NCBI RefSeq assembly: GCF_002631185.1
Contig: NZ_PDNU01000001.1
Coordinates: 62,001-126,000, forward strand
From: Teichococcus rhizosphaerae
GTDB taxonomy: Bacteria > Pseudomonadota > Alphaproteobacteria > Acetobacterales > Acetobacteraceae
Length of the DNA stretch: 64,000 nucleotides
Reading direction: 5' to 3'
Both the position numbers and the translations under genes were made by a program. The notes beneath the pieces were generated by a model that was not told the DNA's origin, searched no databases, and saw only the letters and a list, made by a program, of their open reading frames with translations. Positions 52,316 through 60,226 of the stretch are shown piece after piece; positions within the stretch are counted from its first letter, which is position 1, and every line of letters begins with the position of its first letter.

Positions 52316-53293
52316 ATGCCCGCCTTCATCCTTTCCCGCCTGTTGCAGGCGATCCCGGTCCTGCTGGTGGTGGCGCTGATCAGCTTCGCCATGTTCGCCT
52401 ATGTGGGCGACCCGGTGGCGATCATGCTGGGCCAGGACTTCACCGAGGCGCAGCGCCAGGCGCTGGTGCAGAGCCTGGGCCTCGACCAGCCCTTCTTCGT
52501 GCAGTTCTTCCGCTTCGCGGTGAACGCCGTGCAGGGCGAGTTCGGCCTGTCCTACCGCCTTTCGCGCCCCGTGGCGGAGCTGATCGCGGAGCGGGCGCCG
52601 GCCACGCTGGAGCTGGCCTTCGTGGCCGCCGCCATCGCCATGCTGGTGGGTGTGCCGATGGGCGTCTACACCGGCCTCTACCGGCAGTCCTGGCTGTCGC
52701 GCTTCTTTCTCACCTTCAGCCTGATCGGCGTGTCGCTGCCCACCTTCCTGATCGGCATCCTGCTGATCCTGGTCTTTTCCGTGCTGCTGGGCTGGCTGCC
52801 GAGCTATGGGCGGGGGGATGTGGTGGACCTCGGCTGGTGGAGCACCGGCCTGCTCACCGCCTCCGGCTGGAAGGCGCTGATCCTGCCCGCCATCACGCTG
52901 GGCCTGTTCCAGCTCACCCTGATCATGCGGCTGGTGCGGTCCGAGATGCTGGAGGTGCTGCGGACAGACTACATCAAGTTCGCCCGCGCCCGCGGCCTGC
53001 CGGACCGCTCCGTGCATTTCGGCCACGCGCTGAAGAACACGCTGGTGCCGGTCATCACCATCGCGGGCCTCCAGCTCGGCTCCATCATCGCCTTCGCCAT
53101 CGTCACCGAGACGGTGTTCCAGTGGCCGGGCATGGGGCTGCTGTTCATCCAGAGCGTGGGCTCGGCCGACATCCCCGTCATGGCCGCCTACCTGATGCTG
53201 ACGGCGGTGATCTTCGTGGTCATCAACCTCGTGGTGGACATCCTGTACTACATCGTCGACCCGCGCCTGCGCGCCGGGCGGGGAGGGCACTGA
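52316..53293 (+). CDS. Dipeptide/oligopeptide ABC transporter permease (DppB-like)
   Basis: A 325-residue inner-membrane permease. The N-terminal FILSRLLQAIPVLLVVALIS and VGDPVAIMLGQDFTEAQRQA loop, followed by SLGLDQPFFVQFFRF and FGLSYRLSRPVAELI, are DppB/OppB hallmarks. The EAA loop lies around DYIKFARARGLPDRSVHFGH, contacting the ATPases. It begins a four-gene operon of two permeases and two ATPases. No periplasmic binding-protein gene precedes it in the 222-base gap after the AI-2E gene, where the family usually has one. Confidence 0.92.
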   Translation: MPAFILSRLLQAIPVLLVVALISFAMFAYVGDPVAIMLGQDFTEAQRQALVQSLGLDQPFFVQFFRFAVNAVQGEFGLSYRLSRPVAELIAERAPATLELAFVAAAIAMLVGVPMGVYTGLYRQSWLSRFFLTFSLIGVSLPTFLIGILLILVFSVLLGWLPSYGRGDVVDLGWWSTGLLTASGWKALILPAITLGLFQLTLIMRLVRSEMLEVLRTDYIKFARARGLPDRSVHFGHALKNTLVPVITIAGLQLGSIIAFAIVTETVFQWPGMGLLFIQSVGSADIPVMAAYLMLTAVIFVVINLVVDILYYIVDPRLRAGRGGH

Positions 53294-53296
53294 GCC

Positions 53297-54211
53297 ATGG
53301 CCAACGCCCTGTCGCGCGCCCTCGATTCCGATCTCTGGTATTCCTTCAGCCGCTCGCCCGTCACGGTCGCCTCGGCGGCGGTGGCGCTGGTCTGCGTCCT
53401 CGGCGCGGTGTTCGCGCCGCTGCTGGCGCCGCACAACCCGTTCGACCTCGCCAGCCTCAACCTGATGGACGCCTTCAACCCGCCCGCCTGGATGGAGGAA
53501 GGCAACGCCGCCTTCCCCCTCGGCACGGACGACCAGGGGCGGGACGTGCTCTCGGCCATCATGTATGGCGCGCGCGTCTCGCTCATCGTGGGCCTCTCGG
53601 CGGTGGTGTTCTCCACCGTGGTGGGCGTCGGGCTCGGGCTGCTCGCCGGCTATCTCGGCGGCACCACGGATGCCGTGCTGATGCGCATCGCCGACATCCA
53701 GCTCACCTTCCCCTCCATCCTCGTGGCGCTGCTGATCGACGGCATCGTCCGCGCCGCCCTGCCGCCCGAGGCGCATGAGGGGATCGCGCTCTATGTGGTG
53801 GTGTTCGCCATCGGCATCAGCAACTGGCCGCAATTCGCCCGCACCGTGCGCGGCTCCACCCTGGTCGAGCGCAACAAGGAATACGTGCTGGCCGCCCGCG
53901 TGATCGGCCTGTCCCGGGTGCGCATCATGCTCACCCATGTGCTGCCCAACGTGCTCGGGCCGGTGCTGGTCATCGCCACGCTGAACCTCGGCTTCGCCAT
54001 CCTGGCGGAGGCGACGCTGTCCTTCCTGGGGGTGGGCGTACCGCCGACGCAGCCTTCCCTCGGCACGCTCATCCGCATCGGCAACGACTTCCTGTTCAGC
54101 GGCGAGTGGTGGATCACGCTCTTTCCCGGCATCGCCCTGGTGGCGCTGGTGCTTTCCGTGAACCTGCTGGGCGACTGGCTGCGCGACGCCCTGAACCCGA
54201 GGCTGCGCTGA
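53297..54211 (+). CDS. Dipeptide/oligopeptide ABC transporter permease (DppC-like)
   Basis: A 304-residue permease. The large periplasmic loop after helix 1 ends in PLGTDDQGRDVLSAIMYGARVS, the classic DppC/OppC motif. The EAA region is NKEYVLAARVIGLSRVRIML, and GWGVPPTQPS-like sequence (LGVGVPPTQPSLGTLI) follows. It starts three bases after dppB and its stop overlaps the next start (TGATG), so the products are made in stoichiometric fashion. Confidence 0.92.
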   Translation: MANALSRALDSDLWYSFSRSPVTVASAAVALVCVLGAVFAPLLAPHNPFDLASLNLMDAFNPPAWMEEGNAAFPLGTDDQGRDVLSAIMYGARVSLIVGLSAVVFSTVVGVGLGLLAGYLGGTTDAVLMRIADIQLTFPSILVALLIDGIVRAALPPEAHEGIALYVVVFAIGISNWPQFARTVRGSTLVERNKEYVLAARVIGLSRVRIMLTHVLPNVLGPVLVIATLNLGFAILAEATLSFLGVGVPPTQPSLGTLIRIGNDFLFSGEWWITLFPGIALVALVLSVNLLGDWLRDALNPRLR

Positions 54212-55248
54212 TGAACAACCTTTCCGCAAAGGCCGCGGCGCCGCTTCTCGAGGTCCGCAACCTGCGCGTCGAGTTCCCGACGCGGCGCGGCACGCTGACG
54301 GCGCTGGACGACGTCTCCTTCTCCATCCGCGCCGGCGAGGTGCTGGGGGTGGTGGGCGAGTCCGGCGCCGGCAAGTCGATGACGGGCGCCGCCATCATCG
54401 GCCTGCTGGAGCCGCCCGGCCGCATCGCCCGCGGCGAGATCCTGCTGGACGGCCAGCGCATCGACAACCTGCCGCGCGAGAAGATGCGGCGCATCCGCGG
54501 CAAGCAGATCGGCGCCATCTTCCAGGACCCGCTGACCACGCTGAACCCGCTCTACACGGTGGGCCGGCAGCTCCAGGAGACCATCCTCACCCACCTGCCG
54601 ATGACGCCCGCCCAGGCCCGGGCGCGCGCCATCCACTGGCTGGAGGAGGTGGGCATCCCCGGCGCCGCCCAGCGCATCGACAGCTACCCGCACGAGTTCT
54701 CGGGCGGCATGCGCCAGCGCGTGGTCATCGCGCTCGCCCTTTGCGCCGAGCCGCGCCTGGTGGTGGCGGACGAGCCGACCACCGCGCTCGACGTCTCGAT
54801 CCAGGCGCAGATCATCGCGCTGCTGAAGCGCCTGACGCGCGAGCACGGCACGGCGGTGATGCTGGTGACGCACGACATGGGCGTCATCGCCGAGACCGCC
54901 GACCGGGTGGCGGTGATGTATGCCGGCCGCCTCGCCGAGATCGGGCCGGTGCGGGAGGTGGTGAAGGCGCCGCGCCACCCCTACAGCGCCGGGCTGATGG
55001 CCTCCATCCCGCCGCTCGACCGCAAGGTGGAGCATCTGGCGCAGATCGACGGCGCCATGCCGCGCCTGTCCGCCATTCCGCGGGGCTGCGCCTACTATCC
55101 GCGCTGCCCGCATGTGTTCGAACGCTGCCGGGTGGAGCGGCCCGACCTGATCGATGCCGGCACCACCCGCGCCGCCTGCTGGCTGCACGACCCCGCCTCC
55201 GAGAAGCAGGTGCCCTTCTCCGGCACCGGGAGCACCGTCCATGTCTGA
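54211..55248 (+). CDS. Dipeptide/oligopeptide ABC transporter ATP-binding protein (DppD-like)
   Basis: A 345-residue ATPase. Walker A is GESGAGKSM (about residue 50), the ABC signature is FSGGMRQRV, Walker B is LVVADEPTTALD, and the C-terminal oligopeptide-transporter extension has the cysteines of GCAYYPRCPHVFERC that bind an iron-sulfur cluster in some members. The start overlaps the DppC stop. The end overlaps the next ATPase by eight bases. Confidence 0.93.
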   Translation: MNNLSAKAAAPLLEVRNLRVEFPTRRGTLTALDDVSFSIRAGEVLGVVGESGAGKSMTGAAIIGLLEPPGRIARGEILLDGQRIDNLPREKMRRIRGKQIGAIFQDPLTTLNPLYTVGRQLQETILTHLPMTPAQARARAIHWLEEVGIPGAAQRIDSYPHEFSGGMRQRVVIALALCAEPRLVVADEPTTALDVSIQAQIIALLKRLTREHGTAVMLVTHDMGVIAETADRVAVMYAGRLAEIGPVREVVKAPRHPYSAGLMASIPPLDRKVEHLAQIDGAMPRLSAIPRGCAYYPRCPHVFERCRVERPDLIDAGTTRAACWLHDPASEKQVPFSGTGSTVHV

Positions 55249-56263
55249 CACCGCACGAAGCCAGGGCGCCGGCCAGCCGCCGATGCTGGAAGTGCGCGAC
55301 GTGGCCCGCTACTTCGACGTCTCCCGCCCGCTGCTGCAGCGCCTGCTGGCACGCGAAGGCAAGCGCACGCTGCGCGCCGTGGACGGCATCTCCTTCGCCA
55401 TACCGCGCGGCACCACGCTCTCGCTCGTGGGCGAATCCGGCTGCGGCAAGTCCACCGTGGCGCGCCTGGCCGTGGGGCTCTACGGCACCACCCGCGGCGA
55501 GGTGGTGTTCGACGGCAACGACCTCTCCTCCGCCCGCGCCGACGCCGCGCAGCGCCGGCGGATGCAGATGATCTTCCAGGACCCCTATGCCAGCCTCAAC
55601 CCGCGCTGGCGGGTGCTGGACATCGTGGCCGAGCCGCTGCGCGCCTTCGGCCTGCTGCCGGACCGCGCGGCGCGCGAGAAGCGCGTGGGCGAGCTGCTGA
55701 CCCAGGTCGGCCTTTCCCCCGCCGACGGCCAGAAGTTCCCGCACGAGTTCTCGGGCGGGCAGCGCCAGCGCATCTCCATCGCCCGGGCGCTCTCCTCCAA
55801 CCCCGAGTTCCTGGTCTGCGACGAGCCGACCAGCGCGCTCGACGTCTCCGTGCAGGCGCAGATCCTCAACCTGATGAAGGATCTGCAGCGCCGCATGGGG
55901 CTGACCTACCTGTTCATCAGCCACAACCTCGCCGTGGTGCGGCAGGTCTCGGACCGGATCGGCGTCATGTATCTCGGCCGGCTGGTGGAGCTGGCGCCCT
56001 CCGAGACGCTGTTCGAGGCGCCGCGCCACCCCTATACGCGGGCGCTGATGGAGGCCATCCCCGACCTCGACATGACGGGGCGGGAGCGCATTCCCGTGGG
56101 CGGCGAGGTGCCGAGCCCGATCAGCCCGCCCTCCGGCTGCGCCTTCAACCCGCGTTGCCCGCTGGCCAATGACCGCTGCCGGCGGGAGCGCCCCGGAATG
56201 ACCCGCGCCGGGGCGACGCTGGTGGCCTGCCACGCGGTCGAGGAGGGGCGGGACCGGCAGTAA
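55241..56263 (+). CDS. Dipeptide/oligopeptide ABC transporter ATP-binding protein (DppF-like)
   Basis: A 340-residue ATPase pairing with the DppD-like subunit. Walker A is GESGCGKST, the Q-loop is FQDPYASLNPRW, the signature FSGGQRQRI, and Walker B FLVCDEPTSALD. The C-terminus has the cysteine motif GCAFNPRCPLANDRC. It is last in the operon, which ends at a strong hairpin before convergent molybdenum-hydroxylase genes. Confidence 0.93.
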   Translation: MSDTARSQGAGQPPMLEVRDVARYFDVSRPLLQRLLAREGKRTLRAVDGISFAIPRGTTLSLVGESGCGKSTVARLAVGLYGTTRGEVVFDGNDLSSARADAAQRRRMQMIFQDPYASLNPRWRVLDIVAEPLRAFGLLPDRAAREKRVGELLTQVGLSPADGQKFPHEFSGGQRQRISIARALSSNPEFLVCDEPTSALDVSVQAQILNLMKDLQRRMGLTYLFISHNLAVVRQVSDRIGVMYLGRLVELAPSETLFEAPRHPYTRALMEAIPDLDMTGRERIPVGGEVPSPISPPSGCAFNPRCPLANDRCRRERPGMTRAGATLVACHAVEEGRDRQ

Positions 56264-56270
56264 GGAGGAG

Positions 56271-56302
56271 GGCCGGGGGGAAGGGATTTCCGCCCCCCGG
56301 CC
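56271..56302. terminator. Bidirectional terminator hairpin
   Basis: GGCCGGGGGG (56271-56280) pairs perfectly with CCCCCCGGCC (56293-56302) around a 12-base loop, between the convergent DppF and molybdenum-hydroxylase genes. Confidence 0.7.
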
Positions 56303-56312
56303 TTCCGCCGGT

Positions 56313-58559
56313 TCAGCCCAGGATGTCCTCGATCCGGATGGGCAGCTTGCGGACGCGGATGCCCGTGGCATGGAACACTGCGTTCGCCAGGGCAGGGGCG
56401 GTGCCGGTGATGCCGATCTCGCCCAGCCCCTTGGCGCCGAGGGGGCCGATCTTGTCGTCCCGCTCCTCCAGCATCTCCACGTCCAGCGCGCCGATGTCGG
56501 CGTTCACCGCGATGTGGTACTCGGCCATGTCGGCATTGGCGAAGGCGGCATGGTTGCGGTCCACCTCGCTCGCCTCCAGCAGCGCGTTGGACAGGCCCCA
56601 CACCATGCCGCCCATCAGCTGGCTGTGCGCCGTGCGCGGGTTCAGGATGGTGCCGCCGGCATAGACGCCCACCATGCGCGGCACCCGGATGGTGCGCGTG
56701 CGCGGGTTGATCCGCACCTCGACGAACTGCGCGCCGAAGGCCAGCGCCGTGAAGCTCTCCATGTCCGGCCCGCCCTGGGGCGAGCCGGCGCGCCAGAGCA
56801 TCTTGCTCTGCTTGGCGGGCATCTCGGGATGCGCCCACTGGTCGGTCGCCTCGACCTTGCCGCGCGGCAGGCTGGAAACCGCCTCGGCCAGGCTCTGCGT
56901 CACGTTGCCGGCCCGCACGGTGCCCTCGCTGAGGGAAAGGCTGGCGGGGCTCATGCCCTTGAAGGGGCCTTCCTCCGCCTCGGTCAGCGCCTTGAACAGC
57001 GCCTCGCGCGCCTGCTCGGCCACCTTGCTCACGGCGTTGCCGCTGGCCAGCGCCGTGGTGCTGCCGCCCGCCACATTGGCCGGGTCGAGCGTGCTGTCGC
57101 CCAGCCGCACCGTCACCTTGTCCGGCGTCAGGCCCAGCCGGTCGGCCGCGATCTGCGCCAGGATGGTGTAGGTGCCGGTGCCGATGTCGGCGGCCGCGCA
57201 ACGCACCTCGGCGCGCCCCTCGGAGGTCAGCCGCAGCGTGGCGGAGCTGGTGCTGATGAAGGTGGGATAGACCGCCGTGGCGCAGCCCCAGCCGATCAGG
57301 TCGCCGTCCTTCGTCATGCTGCGCGGCGCGTGGTCGCGCCCGCTCCAGCCGAACAGCTCGGCGCCGCGCTCGTAGCAGCGCAGCAGCGAGCGGCTGGACC
57401 ACGGCAGGCCCTTCACCGGGTCGCGGGCCGGCTCGTTGCGGCGGCGCAGCTCCACCGGGTCCATCTTCAGCGCCACGGCCAGCTCGTCGATGGCGCTCTC
57501 GAAGGCGAACACCGCCGGCGTCTCGGCCGGCGCGCGCATGAAGCCGGGCGCGTTCACGTCCGTCCGCACCAGACCCTCGCGCATCTTCATGCCGGGGATG
57601 TCGTAGAGCCGCGCCAGGATCTCGCCGCCGGGGAAGGAGACGTCATCGAAGCGGCAGGTCTGGTTCTCGCTGGTATAGATGAGGGCGCGCAGCTTGCCCT
57701 CCGCCGTGGCGCCGAGCCGGATGTGCTGCCGCGCCGCGGGGCGGAAGGAGGTGGTGGGGAAGGCCTGCTGGCGCGAGACCTGCAGCATCACCGGCCGCCC
57801 CGTCAGCTTCGCCGCGGCGCAGGTGAGCAGGGTGGTGGCCAGCACCGTGGCCTTGCCGCCGAAGGCGCCGCCGATATAGGGCGAGATCACCCGCGTCTTT
57901 TCCTCGGGCAGCCCGAACACCGTGGCGATGCCGGCGCGCATGCCGCCCGCCCACTGGCTCGGCACATGCACCTCGAGGCCGCCTTGCTCGTCCCATTCCG
58001 CGATGCAGCCGTAAAGCTCGATCGGGTTGTGGTGTTGCGCCGGCTCCTCATAGTCGGCGGTGACGCGCACGGCCGAGGCTTCCCATTCCGCATCGGCGTC
58101 GCCGACGTCGAGGCTGCCGGCCTCCTCCTCGGAGGGCGCGTCTTCCGGCAGGTGCGCCACGGCGCCGGGGCGCGCCTCGTAGCGCACGGGCAGCAGGGCG
58201 GCGGCGTGCTCGGCCTGCTCGCGCGTGTCGGCCACCACCACCGCCACGGGCTGGCCGTGATAGCGGATCTCGTCGCCTTCCAGCGGCCGGAAGGAGGCAT
58301 GCGCATGGCCGCCATCCTGCATGGCGGCGTCGGGCCGCAGCGCCGGCATGTTCCTGTGCGTCATCACCAGCCGCACGCCGGGCAGCCCGGCCACGGCCGC
58401 GTCGTTGATCGAGGCGACGCGCCCCAGCGCGATGGGCGAGAGCACCAGGGCCGCATGCTGCAGGCCGGCGCGGCTGTTGTCGAGCGCGTAGCGCGCCGCG
58501 CCCGTCACCTTGGCGCGGCCATCGAGGCGGGGATGCGGGGTTCCGATGATGGCGTTCAT
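56313..58559 (-). CDS. Xanthine dehydrogenase/aldehyde oxidase family, molybdopterin-binding large subunit
   Basis: A 748-residue molybdenum-cofactor subunit. The N-terminal half has GRAKVTGAARYALDNSRAGLQ and the a/b hammerhead region with YHGQPVAVVVADTREQAEHA. Mo-cofactor and substrate segments follow: PYIGGAFGGKATV, FMRAPAETPAVFAFESAIDELA and AADIGTGTYTILAQIAADRLG. The catalytic Glu lies in LGAKGLGEIGITG near the end. The C-x-S-F-R loop of true form I CO dehydrogenase is not seen, so this is a substrate-unknown aldehyde or heterocycle hydroxylase. It is coupled to the FAD subunit by ATGA. No xdhC-type maturation gene is adjacent. Confidence 0.9.
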   Translation of the reverse strand: MNAIIGTPHPRLDGRAKVTGAARYALDNSRAGLQHAALVLSPIALGRVASINDAAVAGLPGVRLVMTHRNMPALRPDAAMQDGGHAHASFRPLEGDEIRYHGQPVAVVVADTREQAEHAAALLPVRYEARPGAVAHLPEDAPSEEEAGSLDVGDADAEWEASAVRVTADYEEPAQHHNPIELYGCIAEWDEQGGLEVHVPSQWAGGMRAGIATVFGLPEEKTRVISPYIGGAFGGKATVLATTLLTCAAAKLTGRPVMLQVSRQQAFPTTSFRPAARQHIRLGATAEGKLRALIYTSENQTCRFDDVSFPGGEILARLYDIPGMKMREGLVRTDVNAPGFMRAPAETPAVFAFESAIDELAVALKMDPVELRRRNEPARDPVKGLPWSSRSLLRCYERGAELFGWSGRDHAPRSMTKDGDLIGWGCATAVYPTFISTSSATLRLTSEGRAEVRCAAADIGTGTYTILAQIAADRLGLTPDKVTVRLGDSTLDPANVAGGSTTALASGNAVSKVAEQAREALFKALTEAEEGPFKGMSPASLSLSEGTVRAGNVTQSLAEAVSSLPRGKVEATDQWAHPEMPAKQSKMLWRAGSPQGGPDMESFTALAFGAQFVEVRINPRTRTIRVPRMVGVYAGGTILNPRTAHSQLMGGMVWGLSNALLEASEVDRNHAAFANADMAEYHIAVNADIGALDVEMLEERDDKIGPLGAKGLGEIGITGTAPALANAVFHATGIRVRKLPIRIEDILG

Positions 58560-59560
58560 GCCGCCTCTCCTTCCTGGGCGCGGCGCATGGCGCGCAGCAG
58601 CGCGTCCTCCACGGTGCGCCGGCCGAGCTCCACCTTGAAGGCGTTGCCAGGGCGCGGATCGGCGCCGTCCATGGCGCGCGCCGCGGCTTCCCTGATGCTG
58701 GCCTCGTCGATGGTCCGGCCGCGCAGCAGCGTCTCGGACGCCACGGCGCGCCATGGGGTCGTGGAAAGCCCACCCAGCGCGATGCGCGCCTCCGCCACGC
58801 GCGCGCCCTCGAGCCGCAGCGCCACGGCGGCGGAGCTGACGGCGAAGGCATAGGACTCGCGGTCCCGCACCTTCACATAGCAGGAGGCGCGGCCGGCGCG
58901 GCTGGCCGGCACCAGGATCGCGGTCAGGATCTCGCCGGGGCGGAGCGCCGTTTCTGCTTCAGGATGCTCGCCATAGGGGATGTGGAAGCTGTCGATCGGC
59001 ACGGTGCGGCGGCCCTGCGGCCCGGCGACCTCCACCGCCGCGTCAAAGGCCGTCAGTGCCACGGCCCAGTCGCTCGGCATGGTGGCGATGCAGCGCTCCG
59101 AGCCGCCGAGCACCGCGTGCTGGCGGTTGACGCCATCCTGCGCCGCGCAGCCGCTGCCCGGGTTGCGCTTGTTGCAGGCGCTGTAGCGGGTGTCGCGGTA
59201 ATACAGGCAGCGGGTGCGCTGGAGCAGGTTGCCGCCCACCGTCGCCATGTTGCGAAGCTGCGCCGAGGCGGCGAGCAGCAGGCTCTCGGCCAGGGCGGGG
59301 TAGTCCTGCCGCAGCACGATGTCGTCGGCCACCTCCGCCATGCTGGCGAGGGCGCCGAAGCGCAGCGTCTCGCCGCCCGTGTCGAAGCCGTGCAGCTCCG
59401 AGACGTCGCGCAGGTCGATCAGCCGCCCGGGGCGCATCACGCCGATGCGCATCAGGTCCACCAGCGTGGTGCCGCCGGCGAGGTAGGAGGCGCCTTCGAG
59501 CGCGCCCTGCCGCAGCGCGTCCTCCAGGCTGCTGGCGCGGTGGTATTCGAAGGGCTGCAT
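58556..59560 (-). CDS. Molybdenum hydroxylase FAD-binding medium subunit
   Basis: A 334-residue flavoprotein of the CO/xanthine dehydrogenase medium-subunit family. MQPFEYHRASSLEDALR opens it, LAGGTTLVDLMRIGVMRPGRLIDL is the FAD pyrophosphate motif, and SAQLRNMATVGGNLLQRTRC is the second. The C-terminal domain (SRAGRASCYVKVRDRESYAFAVSSAAVA) is complete. A cysteine-rich insert, RCLYYRDTRYSACNKRNPGSGCAA, resembles the extra Fe-S-binding segment of 4-hydroxybenzoyl-CoA-reductase-like and quinoline-type subunits. Its ATG overlaps the small-subunit stop (TGATG). Confidence 0.9.
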   Translation of the reverse strand: MQPFEYHRASSLEDALRQGALEGASYLAGGTTLVDLMRIGVMRPGRLIDLRDVSELHGFDTGGETLRFGALASMAEVADDIVLRQDYPALAESLLLAASAQLRNMATVGGNLLQRTRCLYYRDTRYSACNKRNPGSGCAAQDGVNRQHAVLGGSERCIATMPSDWAVALTAFDAAVEVAGPQGRRTVPIDSFHIPYGEHPEAETALRPGEILTAILVPASRAGRASCYVKVRDRESYAFAVSSAAVALRLEGARVAEARIALGGLSTTPWRAVASETLLRGRTIDEASIREAAARAMDGADPRPGNAFKVELGRRTVEDALLRAMRRAQEGEAA

Positions 59561-60123
59561 CACACGCCTCCCTTGCCGGGGAACCGCATATCGCCCTGGC
59601 CCGCCACGTCCTGCACCGCCTTGACGATGTTGGGATAGGCGCCGCAGCGGCAGAGATTGCCCGACATGAACTCGCGGATCTCCTCGGCGCTGCCGGCATG
59701 GCCCTCATGGATGCAGGCGATGGCCGACATGATCTGCCCCGGCGTGCAGTAGCCGCACTGGAAGGCGTCATGGTCCACGAAGGCCTGCTGCATGGGATGC
59801 AGGGCATCGCCCTTCGCCAGCCCCTCGATGGTGATGATGTCCTGCCCCTGCGCCGCCACGGCCAGGGTGAGGCAGGCATTGATCCGCTTGCCGTCGGCCA
59901 GGACGGTGCAGGCACCGCAGGCACCCTGGTTGCAGCCGGTCTTCGCGCCCGTCAGGCCGAGATGGTCGCGCAGCATGTCGAGCAGGGTGGTGCGCGTGTC
60001 CAGCGCCAGGCGATGTGTCTGCCCGTTCACGCGCAACGTCAGCATGGCGACCGGCCATGCGTTGTCCTGCCCCGGCGGCGCCGCGCGTGGCGCGACCGTG
60101 CCGAGGTGATCGGCTTCGCTCAT
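59560..60123 (-). CDS. Molybdenum hydroxylase 2Fe-2S small subunit
   Basis: A 187-residue electron-transfer subunit. The plant-type ferredoxin cluster is in GAKTGCNQGACGACTVLADGK, with the fourth Cys in INACLTL. The second, deeper cluster uses FQCGYCTPGQIMSAIA and GNLCRCGAYPNIVKAV. About 35 residues precede the ferredoxin domain. I chose ATG 60123 because GCGGAG lies about eight bases upstream. It heads the small-medium-large operon, in the usual order for this class. Confidence 0.92.
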   Translation of the reverse strand: MSEADHLGTVAPRAAPPGQDNAWPVAMLTLRVNGQTHRLALDTRTTLLDMLRDHLGLTGAKTGCNQGACGACTVLADGKRINACLTLAVAAQGQDIITIEGLAKGDALHPMQQAFVDHDAFQCGYCTPGQIMSAIACIHEGHAGSAEEIREFMSGNLCRCGAYPNIVKAVQDVAGQGDMRFPGKGGV

Positions 60124-60226
60124 ATCCGTCTCCGCTTCGCTGGGATCCCGCATTCGGGGAACTCAACGCGAGGGTGGCGGATGAGGTGCGTTCACAGGGT
60201 CGTGGCGAGACCCGGCGCGGCGCGGC

